NCBI GenBank assembly: GCA_031425195.1
Contig: JANPIX010000008.1
Location: forward strand, 62,001-126,000
Length of the DNA: 64,000 nt
Source: JANPIX01 sp031425195
GTDB taxonomy: Bacteria; Pseudomonadota; Alphaproteobacteria; Rhodobacterales; Rhodobacteraceae
Reading direction: 5' to 3'
The notes beneath the pieces were generated by a model that searched no databases, had not been told where the DNA came from, and saw only the letters and a program-made list of their open reading frames with translations. Position numbers and translations under genes: made by a program. This document shows positions 53,357 to 62,177 of the stretch, piece by piece (position 1 is the first letter of the stretch; each line of letters begins with the position of its first letter).

Positions 53357-53749
53357 ATGACCCTGTTGACCGCAGCCACCGCAGTGAGGCTGAACGCCTA
53401 TGCGCCCTATTCCCGGTTCAAGGTAGGGGCAGCGCTGCGCACCGTGTCGGGCACGGTGTTTACCGGGTGCAATGTTGAAAACGTGGCCTATCCCGAAGGC
53501 ACCTGCGCCGAGGCAGGGGCGATTGCCGCGATGATTGCGGCGGGGGAAAGCGAAATTGCCGAGATTCTGGTGATTGCCGACAGCCCCACCCCCGTACCGC
53601 CCTGCGGCGGGTGCCGCCAGAAAATCGCGGAATTCGCCGGGCAGTCGGTGCAGGTGACGTTGTGCACCACGGACGGGCTTACGCAGGCGATGACGGTGGC
53701 GGATCTGTTGCCGGGCGTGTTCACGGCGGCCCACATGGACCGGACCTAG
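53357..53749 (+). CDS. cdd: Cytidine deaminase
   Basis: The 130-residue zinc enzyme has the motifs NVENVAYPEGTCAEAGAI (zinc ligand Cys50 and catalytic Glu52) and PCGGCRQ (Cys83, Cys86). It deaminates cytidine and deoxycytidine. GGAGG lies five bases before the ATG at 53357. It starts a run of six genes (cdd to upp) that overlap or almost touch. Confidence 0.95.
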   Translation: MTLLTAATAVRLNAYAPYSRFKVGAALRTVSGTVFTGCNVENVAYPEGTCAEAGAIAAMIAAGESEIAEILVIADSPTPVPPCGGCRQKIAEFAGQSVQVTLCTTDGLTQAMTVADLLPGVFTAAHMDRT

Positions 53750-53752
53750 GTT

Positions 53753-55060
53753 TTGGACGCGCGGGCGATCATCGCGGCGCTGCGGCGGGGTGACATTCCC
53801 AAAGCAGAGGATCTGCGCTGGTTCGCGGCGGGGCTGGCGGATGGCCGCGTCACGGACGCGCAGGCGGGGGCATTTGCCATGGCGGTGTGCTGGCGGGGTC
53901 TGGGTGACGCGGGGCGCGTGGCCCTGACCCGCGCCATGCGCGACAGCGGCAAGGTGCTGACCTGGGATTTGCCGGGGCCGATTCTGGACAAGCATTCGAC
54001 GGGCGGGGTGGGCGATTGTGTGTCGTTGCTGCTGGCACCCGCACTGGCGGCTTGCGGCGCCTATGTGCCGATGATTTCGGGGCGCGGGCTGGGCCATACC
54101 GGCGGCACGCTGGACAAGCTTGAATCCATTCCCGGATTTCGCACGGGGCTTTCCGAAGATGCGCTGCGCACGCAGCTTGGCGGGGTGCGCTGTGCCATCG
54201 TGTCGGCGAGCGCCGACATCGCCCCCGCCGACCGCAGGCTTTATGCCGTTCGCGATGTGACGGGCACGGTGGAAAGCATCGATCTGATCACCGCGTCGAT
54301 CCTTTCGAAAAAGCTGGCGGCGGGGCTGGAGGGTCTGGTGCTGGACGTCAAGACCGGGTCGGGCGCGTTCATGGCGACGCTGGAACAGTCGCGCGAATTG
54401 GCCCGCGCATTGGTCAGCACGGCGCAGGGGGCGGGGTGCATGACCACGGCCCTGATCACGGACATGAGCCAGCCGCTTGCCACCGCAGCGGGCAACGCGC
54501 TGGAGGTGATTGAGGTGATGGAAACGCTGACCGGCACGTCGGTCAACGCGGCGCTGTGGGATCTGACGGCGGCACTGGGGGGCGAGGCGCTGGCCTTGGG
54601 CGGGTTGGCGGCGGATGCGGCGAACGGCGCGGGGCAGATTGAGCAGGCATTGGAAAGCGGGGCCGCAGCCGAGTATTTCGGGCGCATGGTGGCGGCACAG
54701 GGCGGGCCTGCCGATTTCGTGGACCGCTGGCCCGACCGCCTGCCCGCAGCGCCGGTGATGCGCGAAGTGCCATGCAGGGGCATGGGCTTTGTGTCGGCCA
54801 TCGACACGCGCGCGTTGGGCGAGGTGGTGGTGCATCTGGGCGGTGGCCGTTTGCGGGATGGCGACAAGGTCAACCCCTCGGTCGGGCTGTCCGACATGGC
54901 AATGATTGGCGAGGAGTTGAACGGCGATCTGCCGCTGTGTCTTATTCATGCGGCGACCGAGGCTGATGCCGATGCCGCGATGGTGCGTATACAGGCCGCT
55001 TATCACCTGACGGAAACGGCCCCGACTGACCCGCCGCTGATCTATGAACGGATCAGTTGA
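53753..55060 (+). CDS. deoA: Thymidine phosphorylase, TTG start
   Basis: The 435-residue protein matches DeoA throughout: the catalytic ILDKHSTGGVGD loop, MISGRGLGHTGGTLDKLE and KLAAGLEGLVLDVKTGSGAF. It phosphorolyses thymidine to thymine and deoxyribose 1-phosphate. The start is TTG at 53753, three bases after the cdd stop, and its first residues (MDARAIIAALRRG) match the family N-terminus. No ATG or GTG fits better. The stop overlaps the deoB start (TGATG). Confidence 0.94.
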   Translation: MDARAIIAALRRGDIPKAEDLRWFAAGLADGRVTDAQAGAFAMAVCWRGLGDAGRVALTRAMRDSGKVLTWDLPGPILDKHSTGGVGDCVSLLLAPALAACGAYVPMISGRGLGHTGGTLDKLESIPGFRTGLSEDALRTQLGGVRCAIVSASADIAPADRRLYAVRDVTGTVESIDLITASILSKKLAAGLEGLVLDVKTGSGAFMATLEQSRELARALVSTAQGAGCMTTALITDMSQPLATAAGNALEVIEVMETLTGTSVNAALWDLTAALGGEALALGGLAADAANGAGQIEQALESGAAAEYFGRMVAAQGGPADFVDRWPDRLPAAPVMREVPCRGMGFVSAIDTRALGEVVVHLGGGRLRDGDKVNPSVGLSDMAMIGEELNGDLPLCLIHAATEADADAAMVRIQAAYHLTETAPTDPPLIYERIS

Positions 55061-56283
55061 TGGACGGTTTGGACAAGCGGGCGTTTCTGATCGTGATGGA
55101 TTCGGTGGGGTGCGGGGGCGCGCCTGATGCGGACCAGTTCTTCAACGGTGCGGTGCCGGACACGGGGGCGAACACAATTGGCCATATCGCCCAAGCCTGC
55201 GCGCAGGGTCGGGCCGATGTGGGGCGCAGCGGGCCGCTGCATATGCCGACGTTGATGGGGCTGGGGCTGGGTCAGGCGGTGCGGTTGGCGTCGGGGCTTG
55301 GGCTGGACGGTGCGGTTGGTGCTGCCGCGGGGCGGTGGGGGGCCGCGACCGAGGTTTCGCGCGGCAAGGATACGCCGTCGGGGCATTGGGAACTGGCTGG
55401 CGTGCCGGTGCCGTGGGACTGGACCTATTTCCCGGTGACCGAACCGGCCTTTCCCCCCGACCTTGTGGCGCAGGTGTGCCGTCTGGCGGGGACGGAGGGG
55501 ATACTGGGCAACTGCCACGCATCGGGTGTGCCGATCATCGAGGCCTTGGGGGCCGAACATCTGCGGACTGGTTGGCCCATCTGTTACACGTCGGCGGACA
55601 GCGTGTTCCAGATTGCGGCGCATGAAGAGGCGTTCGGGCTGGAGCGGTTGTTGACGCTGTGCGCAAACCTTGCGCCGACGCTGCATGCGATGAAGGTTGG
55701 CCGGGTGATCGCGCGGCCTTTTGTGGGGCGCGAAGGTGCGTTCCAGCGCACGTCGAACCGGCACGATTATGCGATGGCGACGCCGGCCCCGACGCTTCTG
55801 GATTGGGCCAGTGATGCGGGGCGGGCCACGCATGCGGTGGGCAAGATCGGTGACATCTTTTCGATGCAAGGTGTTGGCACGCTGCACAAGGGCAAGTCAG
55901 ACGGTGACCTTTTCAAACATTTGCACAGGCTGGGAGGCGAGGCAGAGGGCGGTTCTTTGACCTTTGCGAACTTTGTCGAATTTGACAGCCTGTTTGGCCA
56001 TCGGCGGGACGTGGCGGGTTATGCCCGCGCGCTTGAATGGTTCGACCTGCAGGCAGGCGCGTTTCTGGCGGCGTTGCGGCCCGGGGATATTGCGCTGTTC
56101 ACGGCGGACCATGGCAATGATCCGACGTGGACAGGCAGCGACCATACGCGGGAACGGGTGCCGGTTCTGATTGCGGGCGCGGGGGCGGGAAGCATCGGGC
56201 ATTGCGCCTTTGCGGATGTGGCAGCCAGCATCGCACAACATCTGAACATCCCGTCCGCCGGGCCGGGGAGGAGCTTTCTGTGA
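55060..56283 (+). CDS. deoB: Phosphopentomutase
   Basis: The 407-residue alkaline-phosphatase-fold enzyme has metal ligands in FLIVMDSVGCGGAPDA, the phosphorylated Thr region (DTGANTIGHIA), GKDTPSGHWE and FTADHGNDP. It interconverts deoxyribose 1- and 5-phosphate for catabolism of nucleosides released by DeoA. The ATG at 55060 overlaps the deoA stop; a TTG three bases earlier is possible. Its stop overlaps the add GTG start. Confidence 0.95.
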   Translation: MDGLDKRAFLIVMDSVGCGGAPDADQFFNGAVPDTGANTIGHIAQACAQGRADVGRSGPLHMPTLMGLGLGQAVRLASGLGLDGAVGAAAGRWGAATEVSRGKDTPSGHWELAGVPVPWDWTYFPVTEPAFPPDLVAQVCRLAGTEGILGNCHASGVPIIEALGAEHLRTGWPICYTSADSVFQIAAHEEAFGLERLLTLCANLAPTLHAMKVGRVIARPFVGREGAFQRTSNRHDYAMATPAPTLLDWASDAGRATHAVGKIGDIFSMQGVGTLHKGKSDGDLFKHLHRLGGEAEGGSLTFANFVEFDSLFGHRRDVAGYARALEWFDLQAGAFLAALRPGDIALFTADHGNDPTWTGSDHTRERVPVLIAGAGAGSIGHCAFADVAASIAQHLNIPSAGPGRSFL

Positions 56284-57263
56284 CGCTGTCGAAGGTTGAA
56301 CTGCACCTGCATCTGGAAGGCGCGGCACCGCCCGCGTTCATCCGGGGACTGGCGCGCGAAAAGCATATCGACATCGGTGGCATCTTTGACGCGGAGGGCA
56401 ATTACCGGTTCAGCGACTTCTGGGAGTTCCTGACGGTGTATGAGGCGGCCACCAGCACCTTGCAGCGCCCCGAGGATTACCAAAGGCTGACGCTTGCCGT
56501 GCTGGAGCAAAGTGCGCAGGCGGGTGTGGTGTATTGCGAAACGTTTCTGTCGCCGGATTTCTGCGGCAACCGGGATGTGGGTGCCTGGCGCGAATATCTG
56601 CATGCGATCCGCGAGGCGTCGGATCAGGCAGAGCGCACGATGGGCATCACACTGCGCGGGATCATCACCTGCATCCGGCATTTTGGCCCCGACAAGGCCC
56701 GGCAGACCGCGCGCTGTGCTGCGGAAACGGCGGGTGACTGGATCGTGGGGTTCGGGATTGCGGGGGACGAAAAGATTGGCGAGCCAAAGGATTTCCGGTG
56801 GTCCTTCGATGCCGCGCGGGAAGCGGGTCTGCGGCTGACCGCCCATGCGGGCGAATGGGGCGGGCCGCAATCGGTGCGGGATGCGCTGAGCGATCTGGGG
56901 GTTGAACGCATCGGCCACGGCGTGCGCGCCATCGAGGATCTGGCACTGGTGGACGAACTGGCCGAAAAGGGCGTGGTTCTGGAGGTGTGCCCGGGATCGA
57001 ACATCGCGCTTGGGCTTTATCCCGATTACCGCGCGCATCCGATTGGCGAATTGGACAGGCGCGGCGTCAAGGTCACGATCAGCACCGATGATCCGCCGTT
57101 CTTTCACACCACCATGGCGCAGGAATACGACTGTCTTGCCGAAGCGCTTGACTGGGACGACGGACAGTTTGCGCGGATTGCACGACAGTCGCTTGACGCG
57201 GCGTTCTGCGATGCCGATACGAAAACCCGGATCGCGACATTGCTGGAGACATCGCATGCTTGA
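56280..57263 (+). CDS. add: Adenosine deaminase
   Basis: The 327-residue TIM-barrel enzyme shows the metal ligands in VELHLHLEGAAP, the HAGEWGGPQS motif with catalytic residues, and STDDPPFFHT (Asp ligand). It deaminates adenosine to inosine. The start is GTG at 56280, overlapping the deoB stop (GTGA), with GGGGAGGAG upstream. Adenine deaminase-like or aminofutalosine deaminase specificities exist in this family, but the context favours adenosine. The stop overlaps the upp start by eight bases. Confidence 0.9.
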   Translation: MTLSKVELHLHLEGAAPPAFIRGLAREKHIDIGGIFDAEGNYRFSDFWEFLTVYEAATSTLQRPEDYQRLTLAVLEQSAQAGVVYCETFLSPDFCGNRDVGAWREYLHAIREASDQAERTMGITLRGIITCIRHFGPDKARQTARCAAETAGDWIVGFGIAGDEKIGEPKDFRWSFDAAREAGLRLTAHAGEWGGPQSVRDALSDLGVERIGHGVRAIEDLALVDELAEKGVVLEVCPGSNIALGLYPDYRAHPIGELDRRGVKVTISTDDPPFFHTTMAQEYDCLAEALDWDDGQFARIARQSLDAAFCDADTKTRIATLLETSHA

Positions 57264-57888
57264 CCATCTGACCGTCGTCAGTCACCCGCTCGTGCAACAC
57301 AAGCTGACGCTGATGCGGGAGCATGACACGTCAACCGCCAGTTTCCGGCAGCTGTTGCGCGAGATAAGCCTGCTGCTGGCCTATGAGGTGACGCGCGAAC
57401 TGCCGATGACGACCAAGCGGATCCAGACGCCGCTGGAGCCGATGGACGCGCCGGTGATCGAGGGTAAGAAGCTGGCGCTGATTTCCATTCTGCGGGCGGG
57501 GAACGGGCTTTTGGACGGCATTCTTGAGCTGATCCCGGCGGCGCGGGTCGGGTTTGTCGGGTTGTACCGCGACCATGAAACGCTGCAACCGGTGCAGTAT
57601 TACTGCAAGGTTCCCGACCGTCTGGAAGACCGGATCAGCATTGTGGTGGACCCGATGCTGGCCACGGGCAATTCTTCGGTGGCCGCCGTCAGTCTTCTGA
57701 AGGAAAAAGGGGCGCGTAACCTGCGGTTCCTGTGTCTTCTGGCAGCGCCCGAGGGCATTGCGCGGATGAAAGCGGCGCATCCCGATGTGCCCATCGTCAC
57801 GGCGGCGGTGGACAGTCATCTGAATGAAAAAGGCTATATCGTGCCGGGGCTTGGCGATGCGGGCGACCGGATGTTCGGCACCAAGTAA
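57256..57888 (+). CDS. upp: Uracil phosphoribosyltransferase
   Basis: The 210-residue protein matches Upp: HPLVQHKLTLMR, then ISILRAGNGLLDG, and the PRPP-binding VDPMLATGNSS motif. It converts uracil and PRPP to UMP, completing uracil salvage from cytidine deaminase products. The ATG at 57256 overlaps the end of add. It is the last gene of the cdd-deoA-deoB-add-upp run. Confidence 0.97.
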   Translation: MLDHLTVVSHPLVQHKLTLMREHDTSTASFRQLLREISLLLAYEVTRELPMTTKRIQTPLEPMDAPVIEGKKLALISILRAGNGLLDGILELIPAARVGFVGLYRDHETLQPVQYYCKVPDRLEDRISIVVDPMLATGNSSVAAVSLLKEKGARNLRFLCLLAAPEGIARMKAAHPDVPIVTAAVDSHLNEKGYIVPGLGDAGDRMFGTK

Positions 57889-57894
57889 CGCGCG

Positions 57895-58917
57895 TCATGC
57901 CTTGCAGATCGTTTGCAGAAGTGCCCAGTCGGCATCGGACAACAAAGGTGCTGTGGCGCGACCGGCAAAGGGATCAGCCTCGATCAGGGACAGGGTCGCC
58001 TCTCCCGATTTGTCGATGGCATAGGCATAGGGGCTGCTGGGCAGACCCGCCGCCTCGAATGCGGCAAGAAGGGTGATGTCGTCGACGGGTTCGGGCTGTT
58101 TGCGCAACAAAGCCTCGCCATAGCCCGCGATGGCACCGGGTTCCAGTTGGCCACTGGTCATCAGGCCCACGGTTGCCGGCAGACCGGCGTGGGACAAAAG
58201 CGGTTCCAGCGGATCTGCCGTTGCCGCACGGAGCGATTCCGCAAGCGCGAACCCGGCAAGGGCGGCAGGCCCCTTCTCGTTTTCGACAAGGCTGCGGTTC
58301 AAAAGGATGATGTGCCCGGGCAACTGGGCCGATCCGGGGACACCATCGGGAAGAATGCGGAGTGTCCAGGCCACATTGGTGCCGAACAGACGCAGGGACA
58401 GCCGATCCAACACGGCCTGCGCGGCGGGCCGGGCACAGGGTTGGCCCGTCATGCGGGCAAGATCGCCAAGGGCGGCCTGCCCGATCCGGCTGCGCGCGCC
58501 CTCGGGCACCATGCGGGCGGTCTGATCGACAAGCTGGCGCGGGCCGACCCATGCCATGAGGCCGCCCACCACCAGAAGGCTGCCCAGCAGCACGGCAAGC
58601 CGCACCCGACCGGGCCGCGCCCGCGCAAATGCCAGTGCGCCGCGCACCTGTTCCAGGGCAGCGATCATGTCGGGATCGTCGAGTTCCAGTGTTTCGGGCG
58701 CATCGAGGCCGGGCGCATAAAGCGCGGGCATGTGGCCGGGGTTCAGACGTTCGACAGCGGGAAGCGACCAGTGGCTGAGCGCCACATCGGTTCGCGGGTC
58801 GGACAGGACGATGGACGCCTCGCCGAAACTGACAACCACCTCGCGGCGTTGCGCTTCGGGCATGTCGCGCCAAAGGCCCTGACTTTCCAACTTCTGATAC
58901 TTTTTAAGCGCCGTCAT
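57895..58917 (-). CDS. Membrane protein resembling an M48 peptidase without HExxH
   Basis: The 340-residue protein has one central membrane helix (about residues 105-124). Residues 195-231 follow the spacing of M48 (HtpX/Oma1-like) peptidases: LPGHIILLNRSLVENEKG followed by AGFALAESLRA, where M48 enzymes have LAxVLAHExxH. The zinc-binding HExxH is absent, so it would be a pseudoenzyme or a distant relative. The N-terminal 90 residues (FGEASIVLSDPRTDVALSHW) form a separate beta-rich region. It lies convergent with upp and ahead of tdk in the opposite direction. The family call is tentative. Confidence 0.6.
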   Translation of the reverse strand: MTALKKYQKLESQGLWRDMPEAQRREVVVSFGEASIVLSDPRTDVALSHWSLPAVERLNPGHMPALYAPGLDAPETLELDDPDMIAALEQVRGALAFARARPGRVRLAVLLGSLLVVGGLMAWVGPRQLVDQTARMVPEGARSRIGQAALGDLARMTGQPCARPAAQAVLDRLSLRLFGTNVAWTLRILPDGVPGSAQLPGHIILLNRSLVENEKGPAALAGFALAESLRAATADPLEPLLSHAGLPATVGLMTSGQLEPGAIAGYGEALLRKQPEPVDDITLLAAFEAAGLPSSPYAYAIDKSGEATLSLIEADPFAGRATAPLLSDADWALLQTICKA

Positions 58918-58984
58918 GGCTGTCGGGCGGCCTTATGCTGGCTCCATTGACGGCCACCCTAGCGCAGGGCTTTGTGTCTGCCAA

Positions 58985-59578
58985 TCACCGCGTCGTCACG
59001 CGGTCAGCGACGGCCTCGCGCCAATGGCGGCGGCAGAGCGACACATAGGTTTCATTGCCGCCGATCTGCACCTGATCGCCATCGCAGAGGGGTTTGCCAT
59101 CCGGCCCCTTTCGCACGACCATGGTCGCCTTCTTGCCGCAATGGCAGATGGTGCGCACTTCGCGCATTTCATCGGCCCAGGCCAGAAGGGCCGCCGATCC
59201 GGGAAAGAGGTCGCCCTTGAAATCGACGCGCAGGCCATAGCACATGATTGGCACCGCGAGATCATCCACCGCCCGCGCGAGTTGCCAGACCTGAGTTTTG
59301 GTCAGAAACTGAGCCTCGTCTATGAACACACAGGCGACGGGGCCGTGGGTCAGCCGTTTTGCTATCTTGGCGAACAGGTCTTCGTCGGGGGCAAAAGTAT
59401 CGGCCGGTTCGCCAATGCCTATGCGGCTGGCAATCTTGCCTTCGCCGGCGCGGTTGTCAAACTGGGCGGTGATCAGGAAGGTCACCATCCCGCCTTCGCG
59501 GTAATTGTGCGACGCCTGCAGCAGTGACGTCGATTTGCCGGCGTTCATGGTGGAGTAATGAAAGTAGAGCTTTGCCAT
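58985..59578 (-). CDS. tdk: Thymidine kinase
   Basis: The 197-residue protein has the P-loop YSTMNAGKSTSLLQ, the catalytic region FIDEAQFL and a zinc cluster pattern ICHCGKK...LCRRHW. It phosphorylates thymidine to dTMP, complementing the nearby salvage genes. The ATG at 59578 is typical. It is separated from the M48-like gene by 67 bp and faces the small HTH-like gene on the plus strand. Confidence 0.93.
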   Translation of the reverse strand: MAKLYFHYSTMNAGKSTSLLQASHNYREGGMVTFLITAQFDNRAGEGKIASRIGIGEPADTFAPDEDLFAKIAKRLTHGPVACVFIDEAQFLTKTQVWQLARAVDDLAVPIMCYGLRVDFKGDLFPGSAALLAWADEMREVRTICHCGKKATMVVRKGPDGKPLCDGDQVQIGGNETYVSLCRRHWREAVADRVTTR

Positions 59579-59789
59579 GGCGCGGATCTATCCAAACGGC
59601 CTGCGCCCTGCAAGCGCACGGTGGGGCCATCTTTCGCAGAAGGATGACCCCGAACGCACGGCCCGGCACGGGGCCGGGTACTGGTACCATTCCGGCACAT
59701 CCGGAACTGGAAATAACATGACAAACCGGACCGCCGCGATTAAGGGGAAAGGAGTGTTCCCGTTCCCCCCTGACGCAGAAAATCAGCCG

Positions 59790-60242
59790 ATGAGCCTGAC
59801 CAGTTATCTGAAAAAACACACCGAATCGCTGGTCAAGGAAGTTGGCATCGAGGCGGCCTGCGCGTTGACGGGGAAATCGAAGGCGACGCTGGGGCGTTAT
59901 TATGCGGACAACGGCGACCATGACGACAGGTTCATGCCAATTGACGTTGTGGCCCAACTGGAAGAGGCGGCTGCCTTCCCGCATGTCACTGCAGCGCTGG
60001 CCGATCTGCGGGGCATCACGATGGCCTATGACATCGACAAACGGAATGCCCCTTCGACCACGGTGAACAACGATGTGGTGGCGCTGGCGCAACGGTTCGG
60101 GATGCTGATGGCGGAATACAACATGGCGATCAGCGACGGCAAAATCTCGATCAACGAGGCAAAGCGGCTGCTGCGTGAGACGTTGGCCATTCAGCAGGTC
60201 CTGCTCGACATGAAACTGAACCTGGAAGAAGAGGCCGTCTGA
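59790..60242 (+). CDS. Small protein with helix-turn-helix-like N-terminus
   Basis: The preferred 150-residue form starts MSLTSYLKKHTESLVKEVGI and continues EAACALTGKSKATLGRYYAD, a helix-turn-helix-like pair, then FMPIDVVAQLEEAAAFPHVT. Its C-terminal helices (from about residue 85) look like a dimerisation or tetramerisation coil (ALAQRFGMLMAEYNMAIS). The pattern recalls phage-type regulators such as CII, but I do not claim homology. Starts at 59718 (GGAAATAAC upstream) or a GTG at 59754 are possible. A hairpin follows. Confidence 0.6.
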   Translation: MSLTSYLKKHTESLVKEVGIEAACALTGKSKATLGRYYADNGDHDDRFMPIDVVAQLEEAAAFPHVTAALADLRGITMAYDIDKRNAPSTTVNNDVVALAQRFGMLMAEYNMAISDGKISINEAKRLLRETLAIQQVLLDMKLNLEEEAV

Positions 60243-60266
60243 CACCGCCCCGATCGGGGGGCGGTG
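60243..60266. terminator. GC-rich hairpin after the HTH-like gene
   Basis: CACCGCC and GGCGGTG (60243-60249 and 60260-60266) form a stem, with further C/G pairing inside. No T-tract follows on either strand. It is between convergent genes and may work as a weak bidirectional terminator. Confidence 0.45.
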
Positions 60267-60284
60267 CCTTGGTGCCGTGTGTGG

Positions 60285-61673
60285 TCAGGCCACAGCGCCT
60301 TTGGGGGCGCGGTTCGGCGTGCCGGGGCGGCGGTTGCCACCGGCGCGGATCGGCGTGCCACCGCCGCCTGCCGGACGGGCGGCATGGGCCGGTTTGAACG
60401 GTTTCGCGCCAGCCGGTTTGCTGTGCGGTTTGCCCTGCGAAGCCCCTTGCGAGCCGCCGCCACCGCCGGATTTGCCTTGCACCCGGCCCTGCCCGCGACC
60501 GCGCGCCTGACCCTGTTTTGGCACGGCCGCCACGATATCGGCTGCCCACGGTGCGCCGCCGACGACCGGGATCGGTTTTTTCAGCATCTTTTCGATGGCC
60601 TGAAGTTCGCCCATTTCGGCGGGCGCGCAGAACGCCACGGCAGTGCCTTCTGCCCCGGCGCGGGCGGTGCGGCCGATGCGGTGGACATAGTTTTCGGGAA
60701 CGTTCGGCATGTCAAAGTTGTAGACGTGACGCACACCCGGAATGTCGATGCCACGCGCGGCCACGTCGGTGGCCACCAGCACGTCAAGTTCGCCGTTGCG
60801 GAATTCCGTCAGGGTGCGGTCGCGCTGGTTCTGGCTTTTGTTGCCGTGGATCGAACCCGCCTTGAAGCCCCAGGTCACCAGCAGCTTCATCAGTTTTTCC
60901 GAACCGTGCTTGGTGCGCCCAAAGACCAAGGCCTGTTCGCCGACATGCGCCTTCAGATAGCCTTCCAGAAGACGGGCCTTGTCGCCTTGGGGCGTGAAAT
61001 ACACGCCCTGCACGATCCGCTCCACCGGTTTGCCGGGCGGTGCGACCTGCACCTTGATCGGGTCGCGCAGATACGTGCCGGCCAGTTCTTCGATGTCTTT
61101 CGGCATCGTGGCACTGAACAGCATGGTTTGACGTTTCAGCGGGATGTGCTTGGCAATCTTGCGCAAGGAATGGATGAAACCCATGTCGAGCATGTGGTCC
61201 GCCTCGTCCAGCACAAGGTAGCCGCATTTTTCAAGGCTCAGGGCATTCCGCTCCAGCAGGTCGATCAGGCGGCCGGGGGTGGCGACCAGAACGTCGGTGC
61301 CTTTGCCCAGTTTTTCTGTTTGCTTGAAGATTGACGCGCCGCCCACGACGGTGGTCACCTTGCAGGGCGTGCCCTTGGTGAACACTTCGAGGTTGGCCGC
61401 AATCTGCACGACAAGTTCGCGCGTGGGCGCAAGGATCAGGGCGCGCACGTGGCGCGGGCCGGGCGGATGGCCGATGTCCAGCAGGCGGTGCAGCAGGGGA
61501 AGGCCGAAGGCCGCCGTCTTGCCGGTGCCGGTTTGCGCCAGACCCATCAGGTCACGGCCCTGCATGATATGGGGAATGGCCTGCACCTGAATGGGTGTCG
61601 GCATGTTGAGCGTGGTTTTTTCGAGTGCGGTGATGATGCGGGGCGAAAGCCCGAGGTCTGCGAACGTGGTCAT
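60285..61673 (-). CDS. DEAD-box ATP-dependent RNA helicase with Gly/Arg-rich tail
   Basis: The 462-residue protein has the Q motif and motif I (TGTGKTAAFGLPLL), DEAD (VLDEADHML), SAT (LFSATMP), and the C-terminal HRIGRTARAG motif. Residues from about 385 to the end form a low-complexity Gly-, Pro-, Lys- and Arg-rich tail with repeats of GGGG and GKPHSKPAGAKP, typical of RhlE-like helicases. Such helicases remodel RNA in ribosome assembly, RNA decay and cold adaptation. The ATG at 61673 is chosen because GGAAAG lies upstream; a longer frame continues but without support. Confidence 0.9.
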   Translation of the reverse strand: MTTFADLGLSPRIITALEKTTLNMPTPIQVQAIPHIMQGRDLMGLAQTGTGKTAAFGLPLLHRLLDIGHPPGPRHVRALILAPTRELVVQIAANLEVFTKGTPCKVTTVVGGASIFKQTEKLGKGTDVLVATPGRLIDLLERNALSLEKCGYLVLDEADHMLDMGFIHSLRKIAKHIPLKRQTMLFSATMPKDIEELAGTYLRDPIKVQVAPPGKPVERIVQGVYFTPQGDKARLLEGYLKAHVGEQALVFGRTKHGSEKLMKLLVTWGFKAGSIHGNKSQNQRDRTLTEFRNGELDVLVATDVAARGIDIPGVRHVYNFDMPNVPENYVHRIGRTARAGAEGTAVAFCAPAEMGELQAIEKMLKKPIPVVGGAPWAADIVAAVPKQGQARGRGQGRVQGKSGGGGGSQGASQGKPHSKPAGAKPFKPAHAARPAGGGGTPIRAGGNRRPGTPNRAPKGAVA

Positions 61674-61973
61674 GTACGTCTTTCCGGACAGCACAGTGCT
61701 GCCCAAAGAAGGCCGCACGCGGGCGGCCGGACGGGGGCACCGAACCCTCGCCCCCGGCTGATGCCGTTGGGCCGTGTGCGGCGCGGAACCCCTGCGTGAT
61801 GGTGGGAACCTGAGGCCGGGCCTGTCCTTGAACAAGGGCTGCTCACGCGGCAGCGGCCATGGCGTGGGGTGCAAATGGGGGATTTCAAGGCGAATGTCAA
61901 CCAGCAGCGTGCGCCGGGGAACCTATCTAATGTCCGCGCGTTGCGACCATACATTCATTTATGGAGCTGTCCC
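61674..61973. other. Divergent gap between the DEAD-box helicase and entericidin genes
   Basis: This 300-bp gap contains no gene that I can support. It should hold the divergent promoters of both genes and, on the helicase side, a possibly long 5' untranslated region. A long frame crosses it but lacks a ribosome site and protein-like character. Around 61920-61965 the sequence becomes AT-rich and may contain the entericidin promoter. Confidence 0.35.
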
Positions 61974-62117
61974 ATGCGCTTGCGCTTTGCCCTTCTGCCC
62001 TTTCTTGCCCTGTTTGCCGTGACCGCCTGTGAAACGGTCGAAGGCGCAGGTCGTGACCTTCAAACCGCTGGCGAAGTCGTCACGACGGAATCACAGGACG
62101 TGCAGAACGACATGTGA
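61974..62117 (+). CDS. Entericidin A/B family lipoprotein
   Basis: The 47-residue protein starts MRLRFALLPFLALFAVTACE, with a lipobox Val-Thr-Ala-Cys. The ETVEGAGRDLQTAGEVVTTE segment matches the entericidin family. GGAG lies seven bases before the ATG. E. coli entericidins are small membrane lipoproteins linked to stationary-phase lysis control, and most alphaproteobacterial members are single copies with unknown effect. A strong bidirectional terminator follows. Confidence 0.85.
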   Translation: MRLRFALLPFLALFAVTACETVEGAGRDLQTAGEVVTTESQDVQNDM

Positions 62118-62138
62118 TCCGTTCTGTACCCAAAAAGA

Positions 62139-62167
62139 AACGGCGGGTTATCACCCGCCGTTTTTTT
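62139..62167. terminator. Bidirectional rho-independent terminator
   Basis: CGGCGGG and CCCGCCG (62141-62147 and 62154-62160) pair around TTATCA. The plus side ends in TTTTTTT and the minus side in TTTCTTTTTGGG. It serves both the entericidin gene and the convergent flavin-binding gene. Confidence 0.88.
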
Positions 62168-62177
62168 GTGCCCGCTG

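Noticed and set aside
53312..55006. Long minus-strand frame opposite cdd and deoA.
   Set aside because: It overlaps two enzymes with clear motifs, and its translation is Arg/His-rich noise.
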